This document shows positions 1-11,469 of a DNA stretch of 64,000 nt, piece after piece. The notes beneath the pieces were generated by a model. It was not told the origin of the DNA. It saw only the letters and a list, made by a program, of their open reading frames with translations, and did not search any database. Numbering within the stretch: position 1 is the first letter of the stretch; every line of letters begins with the position of its first letter. The DNA is from Limnanthes douglasii subsp. nivea (taxonomy: Eukaryota > Streptophyta > Magnoliopsida > Brassicales > Limnanthaceae): contig JAUPFV010000003.1 in NCBI GenBank assembly GCA_036936605.1, forward strand, positions 106,711,278-106,775,277, read 5' to 3'. Made by a program: the position numbers and the translations under genes.

Positions 1-394
1 TATTGTTGTTTATCCTTTCTGTCTTTCTGCAAAGAACGGTGCTCTTTGTCTGATTGGAATCGTACTTTCTTATGATCTCACTGAATCCGATGAGCTACAT
101 AAGATTCACCTAATGGATTTTACACCTCATCTTTTTCCTCAACTGGACACATCTCAGATTTCAACCTACAAGATCTGACTTGTTGTTCTCTTCATGCATA
201 TTCGTTATTTAAAACAATAATTTTTCCAGCAATTGATTCATTCGACTCTCAATGTCAATTTGATTAAACTACTCAAGAATTTGAGAATTTCCTCGGCCTT
301 CTTCCCTGGCACTTGATTCTCTGTGTAAATCTGACCTAATAGCTTTGATTTCTTCACAAACCGTTGGATCAACTCTTGTCTCCTCTGGTTCCAT
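1..394 (-). pseudogene. gag-like start of an LTR retrotransposon, cut by the window edge
   Basis: An ATG at 394 on the minus strand opens a frame beginning MEPEETRVDPTVCEEIKAIR. It is charged and alpha-helical, like the N-terminus of many gypsy gag proteins. In-frame stops appear after about 41 codons and several more follow, so it is a relic. The position fits: about 70 bases upstream lies a primer-binding-site-like stretch, and beyond that an LTR-like stretch with a TATA box on the same strand. No catalytic domain is visible and the rest lies outside the window, so the assignment rests mainly on layout. Confidence 0.4.
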
Positions 395-464
395 TAAAAT
401 CAACATTGTCAACTATGAATTTTCTCTTTTTGATTTTAGATGCATTATTTAGGTACCAAAATCC

Positions 465-790
465 TCCCACTGTGGTCGTCAATTTGTTGTGTTAAAATAT
501 TTGATTCACTTGATTCAATTGATTATGTTTAAAGAATAATAACAAAAGATTGTTTTAACGAAGAATGACAATATAAAATTCTATAGAGATAAGTAAAATA
601 GTATATTTGCCTTTAATCAATTAAAATTAAATCATTTTTATAAACGTCTCTTGGTCTATTTATAGGTACGTAAGTAGACTTAAACAGAAAACTGTGACAT
701 CAAATGGAAAAATTGTGTTAAAGTAATACTAATTTCCTTTTTTAAATTTACAATTTTCTTTGAACAATCTTAATATCATTACTTCAGATC
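465..790 (-). mobile_element. putative 5' LTR and primer-binding site (minus-strand element)
   Basis: Reading the minus strand, positions 482-465 (ttgacgaccacagtggga) resemble the TTGGCGACC-type primer-binding sites of plant gypsy elements. Upstream of it is an AT-rich stretch containing a TATA box (ctataaatag, near 656-666), as expected of the U3/R boundary of an LTR. The copia relic to the right stops near 790, which suggests insertion into it. The second LTR is not in the window, so the LTR borders are unproven. Confidence 0.35.
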
Positions 791-799
791 CCTTATAAT

Positions 800-3700
800 T
801 TATATCCTTATCAATAGGCACGTAACAAGTGAAAACGTTGAAAGAAACAAGAGCTCTGAAACTAATGTCACAAAGATATCTCAAGATATGAAAAATAACT
901 CCATATTGGAAAAAAGTATGAGCAATAACAAACTGACTATAAGATAAATCAAGCTTAACAAAATAGTATGATACATATTCGGGTATGATAAATGGACACC
1001 GTCAGTAGAATAATATTGAGCATTAGCTTCAAAAGAGATATTTGTCTAAGAAACAATATATATTTATGAGAATGAGCCACCTCAAAACCAAAAAAAATAG
1101 TGTAGCAAACCTAAATCTTGTATTGCAAACCTATGAACCAAATCACGTTTTAGTGCTTCACTGACATCAAAATTATCACATGTAGTAATTTTATAATCTA
1201 CATATATAGATAAACCAATTTTTCCTACACTTGTACATGTGATAAATAAAGTTGAATCGTGATTTCTTGCAAGAAAGCCAAGTTTATATAATAGTTATAG
1301 AGACTTTCACAAATCAAGCACTATGAGCTTGTTTGAGACCATATAGATATTTCCTAAGGCGACAAAATATATCGGACTGGTATGAAACGCAGAGGGGATG
1401 AGTCATTTATAACTACTAATGAAGAGAAGTATTTAAATAAGCATTTTAGACATATAGTTGAAAGATCTTCCATTAGAAAACATATAAAATAACAATAAGG
1501 TTATGAATTATCATCATTATTCTTGCTACAAGATGAGCTATATACCGCTCAATGGACACATCAAACTTTGTTTATGATATTAAAAAATAATGTTGAATTT
1601 CATTCTTTTAGACAAAATTTGATATTTTTCATGCATTAGGCACCTTTAAATATCCATGTTTTTTTGGAATAAAGAAATGAATCTTTCTTTACATAATAAT
1701 ATGGTTTGGAGTGGACATTAACAATGAATGATAATTTATATTTTACAAATACTAATGGGCATCACAAATAAAAATGTACATATAAGTATTTAATAAACTA
1801 AATCATAAAACCTAAAATTTAAAAAATATTTGGCATAAACACTTAAGCCATATATCTAAGAAAATAATGGATAAGCTTGTTGCTTAAGTTTATTAGGTAC
1901 CCTTGATTATTTTGAATTTAGTTCTTGTATCTAAATGCATCAATAGAAAATAGACCAAAGTGAAACGGTTGGGTGCATACAAAGCAAAACAATATTGTAG
2001 TTGATAAATGTCGATAATTTTGGACCATTCCCAAATGCATCATTGAATATATAGTGATATTTTAAATAATTTATAGATAAATTATCTTGGTACATATATC
2101 TCTATCTTATTTATGAGGAATCAGAATTCATAGATAAGTTCATAGCTTTTAAGACGGAAATTGTTAAACAACTTGGTAATAGAATTAACTGTAGTGGTTA
2201 ATACTATGACATATATAAAGTTTGGGTAAACATGACCTTGGACCATTTTTAAATTACCTAGAGGAGTCTGGTATAGTTTATCAAGATACAATGTCGAGGT
2301 CACAAATATAAATGACATATTTGAGCGATGAAACTGTATGATTTAGGATATGGTGATAAATATTATTAGCCAATTAAACTTATCACTATCACTATAGGGG
2401 TGAAGCCATCAAATATGTTGCATATATTCTCAATAAATATGGTATGTCGAGATATATATAGTTTATGACTTCTGGGATGAAAGAAATGATATCTTTTATG
2501 ACCAATAATATCATAACCTAGAAAAACACATATAATTATGCAACATCATTTTAATAGATAAAATTAACAAATAAAATCAAACACATTAGAAACTTTAACA
2601 TACAAAATCAAAAAACGAGAAGTCTCAACAAGGTGATGATATTTCATTTATGCAACATTATTTTGCTAATGGGTGGCAGTACAAGACGACTGATGAATGG
2701 TACCATTAGATGCAAGTAACTAAGTGAAATCATTAGATTTATTTTATGACACCAGAATATTGAGTCTTACCAAGTGCTCTTAAGTTTCCATAGATTCCAA
2801 AGAAATCAGACCTTTTTTCCATAAGATAAATCCATGTATACTGAGTATAATCATAAATAATATATGTGTGTGTGTGTGTGTCGAAACATATTTTATGGAA
2901 ATATGAGATGTACGGTAGAAGTCATAATGGATAATATGAAAGAGAGAAACAGTACAAAAGACACTTTTAATAAAAGTTAAAGTATGAAACTTTTCCAGTT
3001 GACAAGCACTACAATCAAGGATTTTACAAGAGTTCAAATGACCTAAAATATTTGTAGATACTAAATACGGATTTGAATAGTATATCGTCCCTGGACTATC
3101 ACATTTGGTGACAGATAGTCCATTGACTTACAAAATTGTATTGGTAGTCCTTGGACTATCAGCTTTGTATAAAGTTAGTCCACCATATCATTTGATTCCT
3201 GTAAACCTGCCACCTGTCACCACAGTACCAGAATTTTGTATCATCAATGGTCCCTTAACTTTAGGTCAAAGCAAAAATGTAGTCTACAACATGTGACCTA
3301 AAGTTGAGGGACCAATGGTGATACAAACTTTTGGTGACTATGGTGACAGGTGGCAGGTTCACATGAATCAAAGGATCTAGTGGACTAACTTTATCCAAAG
3401 TTGATAGTCCATGGACTACCAATGGACTTTTAAAAGTCAATGGACTATCTGTCACCAAATGTGATAGGTCACGGACGATATATTGTTCAAAGCCTACTAA
3501 ATACTTTAAACACGAGGTATATACATGTCTTAAACGAGACTGCTAGAGATAAAATTCAGACGACAAAAGACTCAAACGAACAAAGATAAATCAACACTAG
3601 ACATATCAACGTCAATCATTTTCAACTTCTCCAAAACATACAGTTCTCTCAATCTATGATATATCTCAATCACATTTTGAGTATGTTGATCATGTAAACA

Positions 3701-4760
3701 CAAAATAAATCATAAAAGATAGCGCAATGACCATATTTATACAATTGACTAAGAAAAATAAGATTAAAGGCAAGGTTGGAAACGTAGTAAACATCAATGG
3801 AAGATATATGATAGGTGGAAATAGAGTCAACACCCTTTACCAATATTGATGTAACACTAGCATAAAAAACATATATGGATTAAAAAATATAAGGATTCAA
3901 TACAGAGAGTGCCATGGTGCCATCAGGATCTCTTAATGATGCAACAACATCAACCATGAGGGGCGAAAATGAGGAATTAATTATTGAGGATAACATCTAT
4001 GTTGTTGAAACGATTGTTGTTAAAAAGTCTGTTGGTGGAAGGGTGTTGCTGAAGAGGTTACTTTTGTTTTTATTTTAGGAATGTGCATTGAGACTTTCAA
4101 TGATTCTTCTCTATATAGAAATCACACTCACCAAGGTCTATAATTGGTTCTTATTTAGGCTGATTGAAGAAAGTGGGTCATTCTGGGACAATAAAAAGAG
4201 TAGGAAGATCAGTCACCTTCTATCCCTTGCTTACCTGAGATTTAATTTGGCTCTCATCTATAATAAGCTCATTAACGACCAAATCAATAGTGGAAAGAGG
4301 AGATCTATGAATAAATGTTTCATGTAATCTTTCAAAGTCAGAACGTAGAGCCCTAAAAACTACATTAATCTTTGATATGCTCTTTTAGCAACATAAGATT
4401 TGAACACCTTCAAATATCCAATTTTTCTAAGACTTAATTTATCCAAAACTCTGGCATAGCAACATAAAAATTAGAAATACTCACATTATTTAGTTGTAGA
4501 GCACGAAGATCATACTCCAACTAGTATTGCTTTACTAAATTGTATTGAGTATATAATCTCTCTAAATGATCTCAAAACTCTTTGGGTCAACTGAATATTA
4601 ATCGACTAAGTTACATAATTATTAATCTAAGTGATAGCCCTAGATTTATCGATTTCCAACATATAAGAGACATATTATAGTTGTTAGTATATCAGTAGGT
4701 GGAAGTTTTGTACGTATAGGATATCGTATGAATAAAGTTCTTCATCATATAACTCTAATA
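800..4760 (-). pseudogene. Ty1/copia polyprotein relic
   Basis: Minus-strand pieces occur in copia order. They are a gag segment (about 4700-4000, with VNELIIDESQIKSQVSKG), the gag-pre-integrase region (about 3720-3505, with RELYVLEKL), the integrase zinc/core start (3058-2780, CSACQLEKFH, then FHIIHYDFYR), a post-integrase motif (about 2490-2410, RYHFFHPRSHKLYISRHTIF) and reverse transcriptase (about 1310-1080, KIGLSIYVDYKITT ... RFAIQDLGLLHYF). A final piece of the RT connection region lies near 1080-800. The RT catalytic YVDD reads YVDY. Stops and frameshifts are frequent throughout, so the copy is dead. A Mutator-like MITE (3069-3494) sits inside the integrase region. No LTRs were recognised. 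Confidence 0.75.
3059..3504. mobile_element. fold-back Mutator-like MITE with 10-bp target duplication
   Basis: The element (3069-3494, 426 bp) is almost wholly an inverted repeat. The left arm starting ggatttgaatagtatatcg matches the reverse complement of the right arm ending cgatatattgttcaaagcc, and similarity continues for about 190 bp per arm around a short centre near 3280. Both flanks carry the identical 10-mer tactaaatac (3059-3068 and 3495-3504). Target duplications of 9-11 bp with long terminal inverted repeats are typical of Mutator-like elements. It carries no transposase; the similar short frames on the two strands are simply the two arms. It interrupts the copia relic. Confidence 0.85.
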
Positions 4761-4904
4761 TGAAAAGTCATTTCCCATTAAGTTAGGTATTAATAAACTT
4801 CATAGATTCATATTTTTCTATCATATTTATAATATAAGTCCACAAGATTTAATCGAATACAATCAAACAATCAATATATACCAACCGAAATAAAAATCCA
4901 AAAA

Positions 4905-5010
4905 TACAAAAAAATCAAATCGAAACAACTATTTTAATCTAAACCCAAATCGAAACAACTATTTTAATCCAAACCCAAATCGAAACCTAACTAAATCAAA
5001 ACAACTTCTC
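4905..5010. repeat. short tandem repeat, unit about 30 bp
   Basis: The phrase aatcgaaacaactattttaa, followed by tccaaaccca, recurs two and a half times in tandem. No coding or regulatory role is apparent. Confidence 0.6.
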
Positions 5011-5402
5011 AAATCCAATAGAAACAAACAGTCGAGATATACCTAATAATACGAAATGGTGTAATACTGTAGCTAGATCTCGTCCTGTTTTACTGGATCT
5101 CACACATTTCTCTATTTTTTATTTCAAAGTTAAAAAAACTAAAAATAATCCTAAATATCGTAGATAATTATAGATGTGTCGTTCAAAATAAAAACATATT
5201 AAACCTTAAAAACTCTAAATGCCTAAACATCTAAAGCTTTTAAAAAAATTAAACTTAAACTATATAGGGATAACAACTATTTTGGCAGCTCATGTCTATT
5301 TTTAAGATGAAAACGAAAACACTTATATAGAGTTAAAGATTCTAAACTTCATAATTTTAAAGGTTAAAATCCTGTGATTTATTTGATTAACCTGCAATAT
5401 AT

Positions 5403-5565
5403 TGCATCCAACATGCGATTTTATATAGGTGTTAGTTGCACCCAGTGCACGATTTTGTAGGTATCATTGTATCCAACATGTGATATTGTGTAGGTTTTTC
5501 TCTCGTGAGGCGCGATTTCATGTAGTTTTACTTGCACCCAACATGTGAAAATCATATATTGTTAT
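5403..5565. repeat. degenerate tandem repeat (about 30-38 bp units)
   Basis: Four to five imperfect units share the pattern 'gca(t/c)cca.catg.gattt', followed by a stretch like tataggt. They lie just upstream of the Mutator transposase relic and could be part of its terminal region, but no matching inverted copy could be established on the far side. Confidence 0.45.
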
Positions 5566-5619
5566 TTTTACATATATGTGACTAGCTGTACGATTATATG
5601 ATGTAGGAAATTGGACAAC

Positions 5620-7190
5620 CAACATTTATGATGGCCGATTATACACATATTTTTACCACTAGCACGTATTATAGTAAACCTAATTTGGATGCATGGGTTA
5701 CATCTGAAGGAAAAAATAAGGATTCATCAACATCATCACCCTTTACGATTTTGATAAATTGGCAAAACTTATTGGATAATCTACAAATGCAAGAGGTATT
5801 GTATTTATAAACCGAAAGCTAAATTAAAAAGTACTAGGAAAAGAAAGTGTACAACCTAAAACTGTGATTGTTCCTTAAAATTAAAAGTTTATCAATTTTA
5901 TATACTAGCTCTTTATTGGTGATTGATCGTTGTAAACCGCAAACACAACCATAACCAGTCATCCGGTTATACGGTCATTCGCAAGCTTGTAGACTAAAGG
6001 TGGAGGAATAGGAATTAGTCCTTAAGTTATCGTTGATTGGTTTGCTTCATAGGGAAATATATGTATGTATAAAAATGCATAACCTGAAAAATGTTTCCAG
6101 CATGGGCATGATCTACAACTATCATAAAAATTATAGTTTTGTTAAAAAAAATGGCCGAATCCAAATGCAATACTTACTGACAAAATTAAAGGAATACAAT
6201 TACTACATTTGGCATCAAACAATTAATGCACTAGACGTGAACACCAATTTATATTTGTGAAACTTACAAGTATTGACCTATTGCGTACATTCTCACTTGT
6301 ACCTATCATGGATTATAGTTACAAGACGACGAGGTATATAATGCTATTTCTAGAGATAGTTGGTATAACCTCAAAATACTTATATTTTGCATTGGTTTTG
6401 TGTTTATAAGTGTAGAGATGCAAGCCAATTACATGTGGGGTTTAAGTGTTCTACGAATAGTTATAGTGAATAATAAGTGTGCCTTTCTTAGTGTCACTTT
6501 GACAGGCCGAGAGTTAGTGTTGACGCTAGCTATTGAAGATGTATTTTTGTATGCAATCCACATATTATACAAATATAATATAAATAATAACATTCTTGCA
6601 AACATTAAAAAGTTTGTGCCCTCTACCGGCATTGTAGATAATTTTATATATTTCTATAACTTTGTTGCCGAATCAAACACGGAGAAAAAGTATAACCAAA
6701 AATCGAGCATCATTGGGCGAATCGTTCATCTCCTACAAAAAAAACTATAGTTTATGTTATGACATGGATAACAAAATATAGTAAAAATTTCTTGATTGCT
6801 TTCTAACGAGATTAGAAGATTTGGCAATAGAAAAACCAATGGGTAAGTGCAAATTTCATTTTCAATGTTATTTCTCAATAATATGTGCTATAATAAAATA
6901 AAAATTATTATTTTTTAGGTGTGAGAGTGCTCAAGTGTCCCTAAAACTCTACATTAGTACTAATCAATGTAAGTTTGAAATTTTTGAGGATAAATTTTAC
7001 AAGGTGTTTGCTCTTCAACATTCAATTTCTTTAATCTTCGAGCGTAATACGTCTTATATCGAACTAGGATATAGAATTATAATGTTTGTGTACATAAAGT
7101 CAATGCAAATAAATATTTATTTATCCACTGCAGGCATATCATACAACGTGCATTATGTGCAATTTAAGGTTTTAGCTGGGCTCTAAAATC
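5620..7190 (+). pseudogene. Mutator-like (MULE) transposase relic
   Basis: Fragments in three frames follow the order of plant MURA-type transposases. They are an N-terminal FAR1/MuDR-like piece (about 5628-5810) and a zinc-binding-like piece (about 5930-5990). Next comes the linker ending GRIQMQYLLTKLKEYNYYIW (about 6050-6230). The MULE core start reads SIDLLRTF.LVPIMDYSYKT.RY (about 6270-6345). The segment around VTLTGRELVLTLAIEDVF (about 6490-6550) continues to INNNILANIKKFV, which corresponds to the conserved DRE...HLLCRWHI region. A last piece starts CESAQVSLK and continues NQCKFEIF (about 6920-6990). Several core Asp/Cys residues are replaced and stops or frameshifts separate the pieces, so it is not functional. 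Terminal repeats were not identified. Confidence 0.85.
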
Positions 7191-7639
7191 ATGTTTGAAT
7201 AATGAATGTGCTTCATAACAACTAAGATTTTATATTGAAGTTTATGTTAAAACTCGAACGGGTCGCAAATAACCATAGGATAGAAAGATGACCTACAAGA
7301 TCGTTGTAAAATTTAGTATATATTTAATTCATGAAAAATGAAACAAAATAAAATCAAGATTTTAACGTGTTAATTGAAACTTACATCGGTCTCTCGAAAC
7401 ATAAATATGATGTGTCAAATATCAAGTCGAATAAATTGGTTTGAGAGAACACTTTGCGGTGCATACGAATATATATGCGGTGAGGTGATAGCATGCTCAC
7501 TATATAAGGAACCCAATAACCGAGGAAAGTGATAAAAAATCCAAACCTCTAACATCCCGGTAAACCCGCATATACCACTTATTATGAAAAGTGAACTATG
7601 TCTAAGGGCATGGTATAACTAGACCAAAACCATCTAACC

Positions 7640-8190
7640 CTAGGTATACCTATCCATCATAATGTAATATTGAGTGAACGGTAAATAATCGAGAGAAACC
7701 ATATTGTCGGTCTTGTTGGCCATTATTGTACTACCTAAGACATATAAGATATAATCTTGGGTAATATGATTGACACGTTCATCGATCATAATATCATCAT
7801 GGTAGCGACTAGCAGAATAGGTCTCACGCGACCACAAAAAATGAACATATTTTCCATCTCTATTATCTTGCTGTTTAATCTCTATTTGTAGGTGGGACAG
7901 TCGAACACCAAGTATAGCGTAATAAACCTGACACCTCTCATTCCCACCAACATACTCAACAAGATCAAAAGACATACCTTTTATGGAAAGACTCGTAATA
8001 GACCTGGACACCATCAAGGATTATCGATCATCTCGCTGAATAAATAAATAAAAAGATGATATCTCTGCACGCCAACGCTCGAGAAAGTCGTCAATAAAGT
8101 GGATGTTTGTATACCAAGGGGTCCTTCTCCCAGACTTTATTTTGATGACGAAGATCCCATCACCGAAGAGTATCGTACATAGTACATAGA
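7640..8190 (-). pseudogene. plant mobile domain (PMD / MAIN-like) relic
   Basis: The minus strand encodes FLERWRAEISSFYLF, resembling the ERWRPETHTFH stretch of PMD proteins. Further on comes an open stretch of 125 codons with YILYVLGSTIMANKTDNMVS followed by LDYLPF. This corresponds to the well-conserved PMD segment 'Y-LLYLLG..LF.D.SGN.VSL.YLPLL'. PMDs occur in the host MAIN/MAIL1 family and, as captured copies, in plant Mutator and gypsy elements. This piece lies next to, and antisense to, a Mutator transposase relic, so a captured domain is the likelier source. A stop codon splits the two parts and most of the domain is missing. Confidence 0.65.
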
Positions 8191-8199
8191 GTAACATCG

Positions 8200-9985
8200 T
8201 AATTATACATGCTATAAAACATATAAAAATAAATTAATAAAAAAATATAGAATATTAGTCAAACATAAGTTTATGGAAATTTAAATTATCAGTGAAGACA
8301 CTTTAAGATTCGTGTTTCTTGTAGTCCGGATACAATATAGGTGTGAATATTGGTATTTGCAAACACCTCATTTGGGTTCTACATTCTAGATGGGCCAACA
8401 CTTCTCCCATCTGCTTCAGAACGGCTTGCAAGAGGAGGAGGAGAAGGAGCAACTTCGTCATTCGATGACGACTTTACAACTGGATAACAACGATTATGTC
8501 ATACATTATATGAAGTTGGATCACCTTGCAAAATCAGCTCTCGTGATGTTGGTACGGGAAACGGCGAATGCACACTATTCGTTATCATAGGTTTAACCAT
8601 CTCTAAGAAAACAAGAACGATTTTATGAATAAGAAAACCAAAACACAAATTTAAAAACGATACACAAACTATCTACTTTAAAACTATATATATGTAGTGT
8701 ATTAGTTTCATGAAACGAGTTATGTAAAATCGCACAAATATAGCAATGAAAGTCCAAAATATCGCAAGAAGTATATGTTGAACTTCGTTCTTATCGTAGA
8801 CATCGCAATATGAACTTTATCTTCATCGCACACTATTTTGTGATGAATTCATTGTCATCGTGTGGTGTTTTCTATGAACATGAGATTCTTTGCGCGATAT
8901 TTGCGATTCGAACAAAAAAAATCATTTGAAACCTACGAACATAAACCACTCAAATTTGAACCATTGTTTACAAACAAGTATTCTAAAAGTAGCTTTATCA
9001 ATTACACCCACTTTTCAACTAACAAATCATAAAACAAACAACAACAAGAAAATAGAAATTTTAATTTTTATATTTTATATTTCCAAATCTAAATAATTAT
9101 AAAATTATGAAACGAAATAAAAACAAATTATACCATAGTGTTTATGTATCTTCGTTTTTTACGAAGTCTGATTTAAATTAATTGAACGACTGGAGGTGGA
9201 GTTTTAAAATGATTTCTAAATTAATAAAAAATGTTGTACGTTTAATAGTGTCAATTTATTTGCTTTTATAAAAGAAAACAAAATAAATTGAATTAAAATA
9301 TAACGAAAGAAATTTGGTAAAAAAATCCAACAAAATTATATAAAACAAAACTAACCACGTCATCTAATCTATTTGAATTTGAACCAAAAAAGACAACGCA
9401 AAACAAAATTTGGTGGAGATAATTGAATAGAAACCTGCCAACTAACTGCAGCCAACAACAAACCCACCCCACAGATTGGAATAGCTAAATAAATTAGTCT
9501 ACCATATCAGTTTCGCTGACCAACATAATTCATAGTTGTAACCTTTTTTTTGGGTTGAATCATAATTGTTACTTGTGAGAGAATCCCTTTTACAGGGATT
9601 TATTTGGTTTCATAGTAAAAATGTGTTTTTATTTCAAGGTATGTTTTAGATGGATACAATTTATGTTATTTAGATAGTATTTTAACCATCTTTTTGTTAT
9701 CAAAACATAATAAAATTTAAAATTACAAATAATTTTAAAAAATTCATGTCAATGAAAATGCAAAGATATAATCATGATCGAATACTATCATTTTAAGTAT
9801 ATAAAAAGTTACTTTTGTTAATAAATTATTGGATAGGCTACTTATGAATATTAGTAGATTATTATTAACGAATATTCGAGATGGATAAACTACCGATAGA
9901 TATTTATAATATAAAATTAGATAAAAATATATTTTTTGGCATATGTTATTCATGATTTTTATACCAGTGAAACCAAACCAAAGGA
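8200..9985. other. AT-rich intergenic stretch, no recognised gene
   Basis: An open stretch of 66 codons at 8390-8590 has a run of glutamates but no recognisable family. Nothing else in this interval resembles a gene, LTR or RNA gene. Confidence 0.5.
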
Positions 9986-9988
9986 AGC

Positions 9989-11078
9989 AATGATCGACTC
10001 AAGGCAGAAGGTCAAAAATAATTATCGAGTGGATAGGATTGTAATCCAAACGATGAGTAAAGCAAAACAAAAAATCCGAACCATAAGTAAAGCAAAATAA
10101 AAATTTACCGAACGAGGAGTAAAATAATGTTCCAAAGGTAGTCATAATAATTATTACAAAAATGCACCATTTATAAACGTCACTAAAACGTTATTATCAA
10201 GTAGCGCACTTTAAATTTAATTCCGTTAAGATACGTCCAAAAAAACAATTATATATAGGGTTGAGATTCGGTCGGTTTTTTTATAAATTTTTAAACCGAA
10301 CCGAAATAATTCGGTTTGTATATTATTAAAGCGATTTAGTAATAAAAAAATCGGTTTTTTTTTGTTTCGGTTTTTTCGGTTTCGGTCGGTTTTTCGGTTT
10401 TAACAGAGGTGCAGTTCGGTCGGTTCGGTCGGTGCGGTTCGGTCGGTTCGGTCGGTGCGGTTCAGTCGTTTCGGTCGGTGCGGTTTTTTTCGAATTATTT
10501 ATTTAATTTTTTATATTAATAATAATAAATTTATAGTTATAATTTTGATATAATAGATACTATAATAATATTGCTATTTAAGTGTAACAAATAAAAAAAT
10601 ATATGGTATAAAAAATACATAAAAAAGTTAAACAATAGAGGCAAATATAAATTCGTCCAAAGACATAAGTGGGTTTCATATACGACCACTAGGATAAAGG
10701 GTGGATTAGTGGTAAAAGTGGTATAAAACTATATATAACTTCGGTCGGTTTCGGTTTTATTCGGTTCTCTTTCCGAAAAACCGAAAACCGACCGAATTTA
10801 TTTCGGTTTGAAATTTTAAAACCGAAACCGAATATTATTATTTTTAGACCGACCAAACCGACAAATTTCGGTTTGGTTTGGTCGGTCGGTTCGATTTTTT
10901 TCAGTTTTTGCTCACCCCTAATTATATAATTAATTAGAGAGAAACTTTTGTAATGAATCTCTATAAATAGAACTATAAAAAAATAATAAAATAGATACTT
11001 TACGTGATTATAATTATTTTTTCAGATTCAAAGAGTTTATCATTTTGGAAGAAAAAGTGAAGAATTGTCCCTAATAAA
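9989..11078 (+). mobile_element. possible 5' LTR remnant of the old plus-strand Tat element
   Basis: The interval ends right at a primer-binding-site-like sequence and contains a TATA box (ctataaatag, near 10961). A TG start near 9989 is conceivable. It is split by the hAT MITE at 10256-10920. It does not visibly match the 3' LTR at 35083, so the LTR call is tentative and the left border is a guess. Confidence 0.25.
10248..10928. mobile_element. non-autonomous hAT element (MITE) with 8-bp target duplication
   Basis: The element spans 10256-10920 (665 bp). It starts tagggttgag and ends ctcaccccta, inverted termini of the TAGGGGTGAG type common in plant hAT elements. The 8-mer attatata is present on both sides (10248-10255 and 10921-10928), the target-duplication length diagnostic for hAT. 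The subterminal regions are rich in cggtcggttcggt-type repeats in inverted orientation; the centre is AT-rich. There is no coding capacity, so an autonomous relative would have to mobilise it. Confidence 0.88.
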
Positions 11079-11098
11079 TTTGGCGTTATATGTGGGTT
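11079..11098 (+). other. degenerate primer-binding site of the old Tat element
   Basis: The sequence tttggcgttatatgtgggtt resembles the TTTGGCGCCGTCTGTGGGAA sites that follow the 5' LTR in many plant Tat elements. It lies about 400 bases upstream of the gag relic on the same strand. Confidence 0.5.
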
Positions 11099-11469
11099 CG
11101 ATTATGTCACAAGCTTAAGTCTCAAACTTTCCAATGGTGGCAGTTAGATCCGGAATTCAAAGGGAGATTCCATAAGTGAACCTCCTAGTAGGAATCTGGC
11201 AGTTGTTTTTTGCGCGACGAGAAACTCTCCGGCCATCGTGAACGACACAGAGACCAACCCAGTGTTGGGTCAATGGATCAATTTTTCGCTATCGTGAACG
11301 GTGTCATGACCGGTAATGGCCGACAACACGCTTTCTATTGAGAAATCTATCCTATTCTGGCCTCAACATCGGTGTTACCCAGGTGGGGGAGGAGTCGATC
11401 CCATGTAGGGAGAAAACGTCACAAACTAAGGTATTTCGGTCACTTCCTCCATCGTCCATCTTCTGAAAT

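Noticed and set aside
3105..3458. Two similar short reading frames on opposite strands that could be taken for a duplicated gene pair
   Set aside because: They are the two arms of the fold-back MITE read outward; the similarity comes from the inverted repeat.
8390..8590. 66-codon plus-strand frame with a Glu run
   Set aside because: No homology or gene context; it was kept only as a remark in the intergenic entry.
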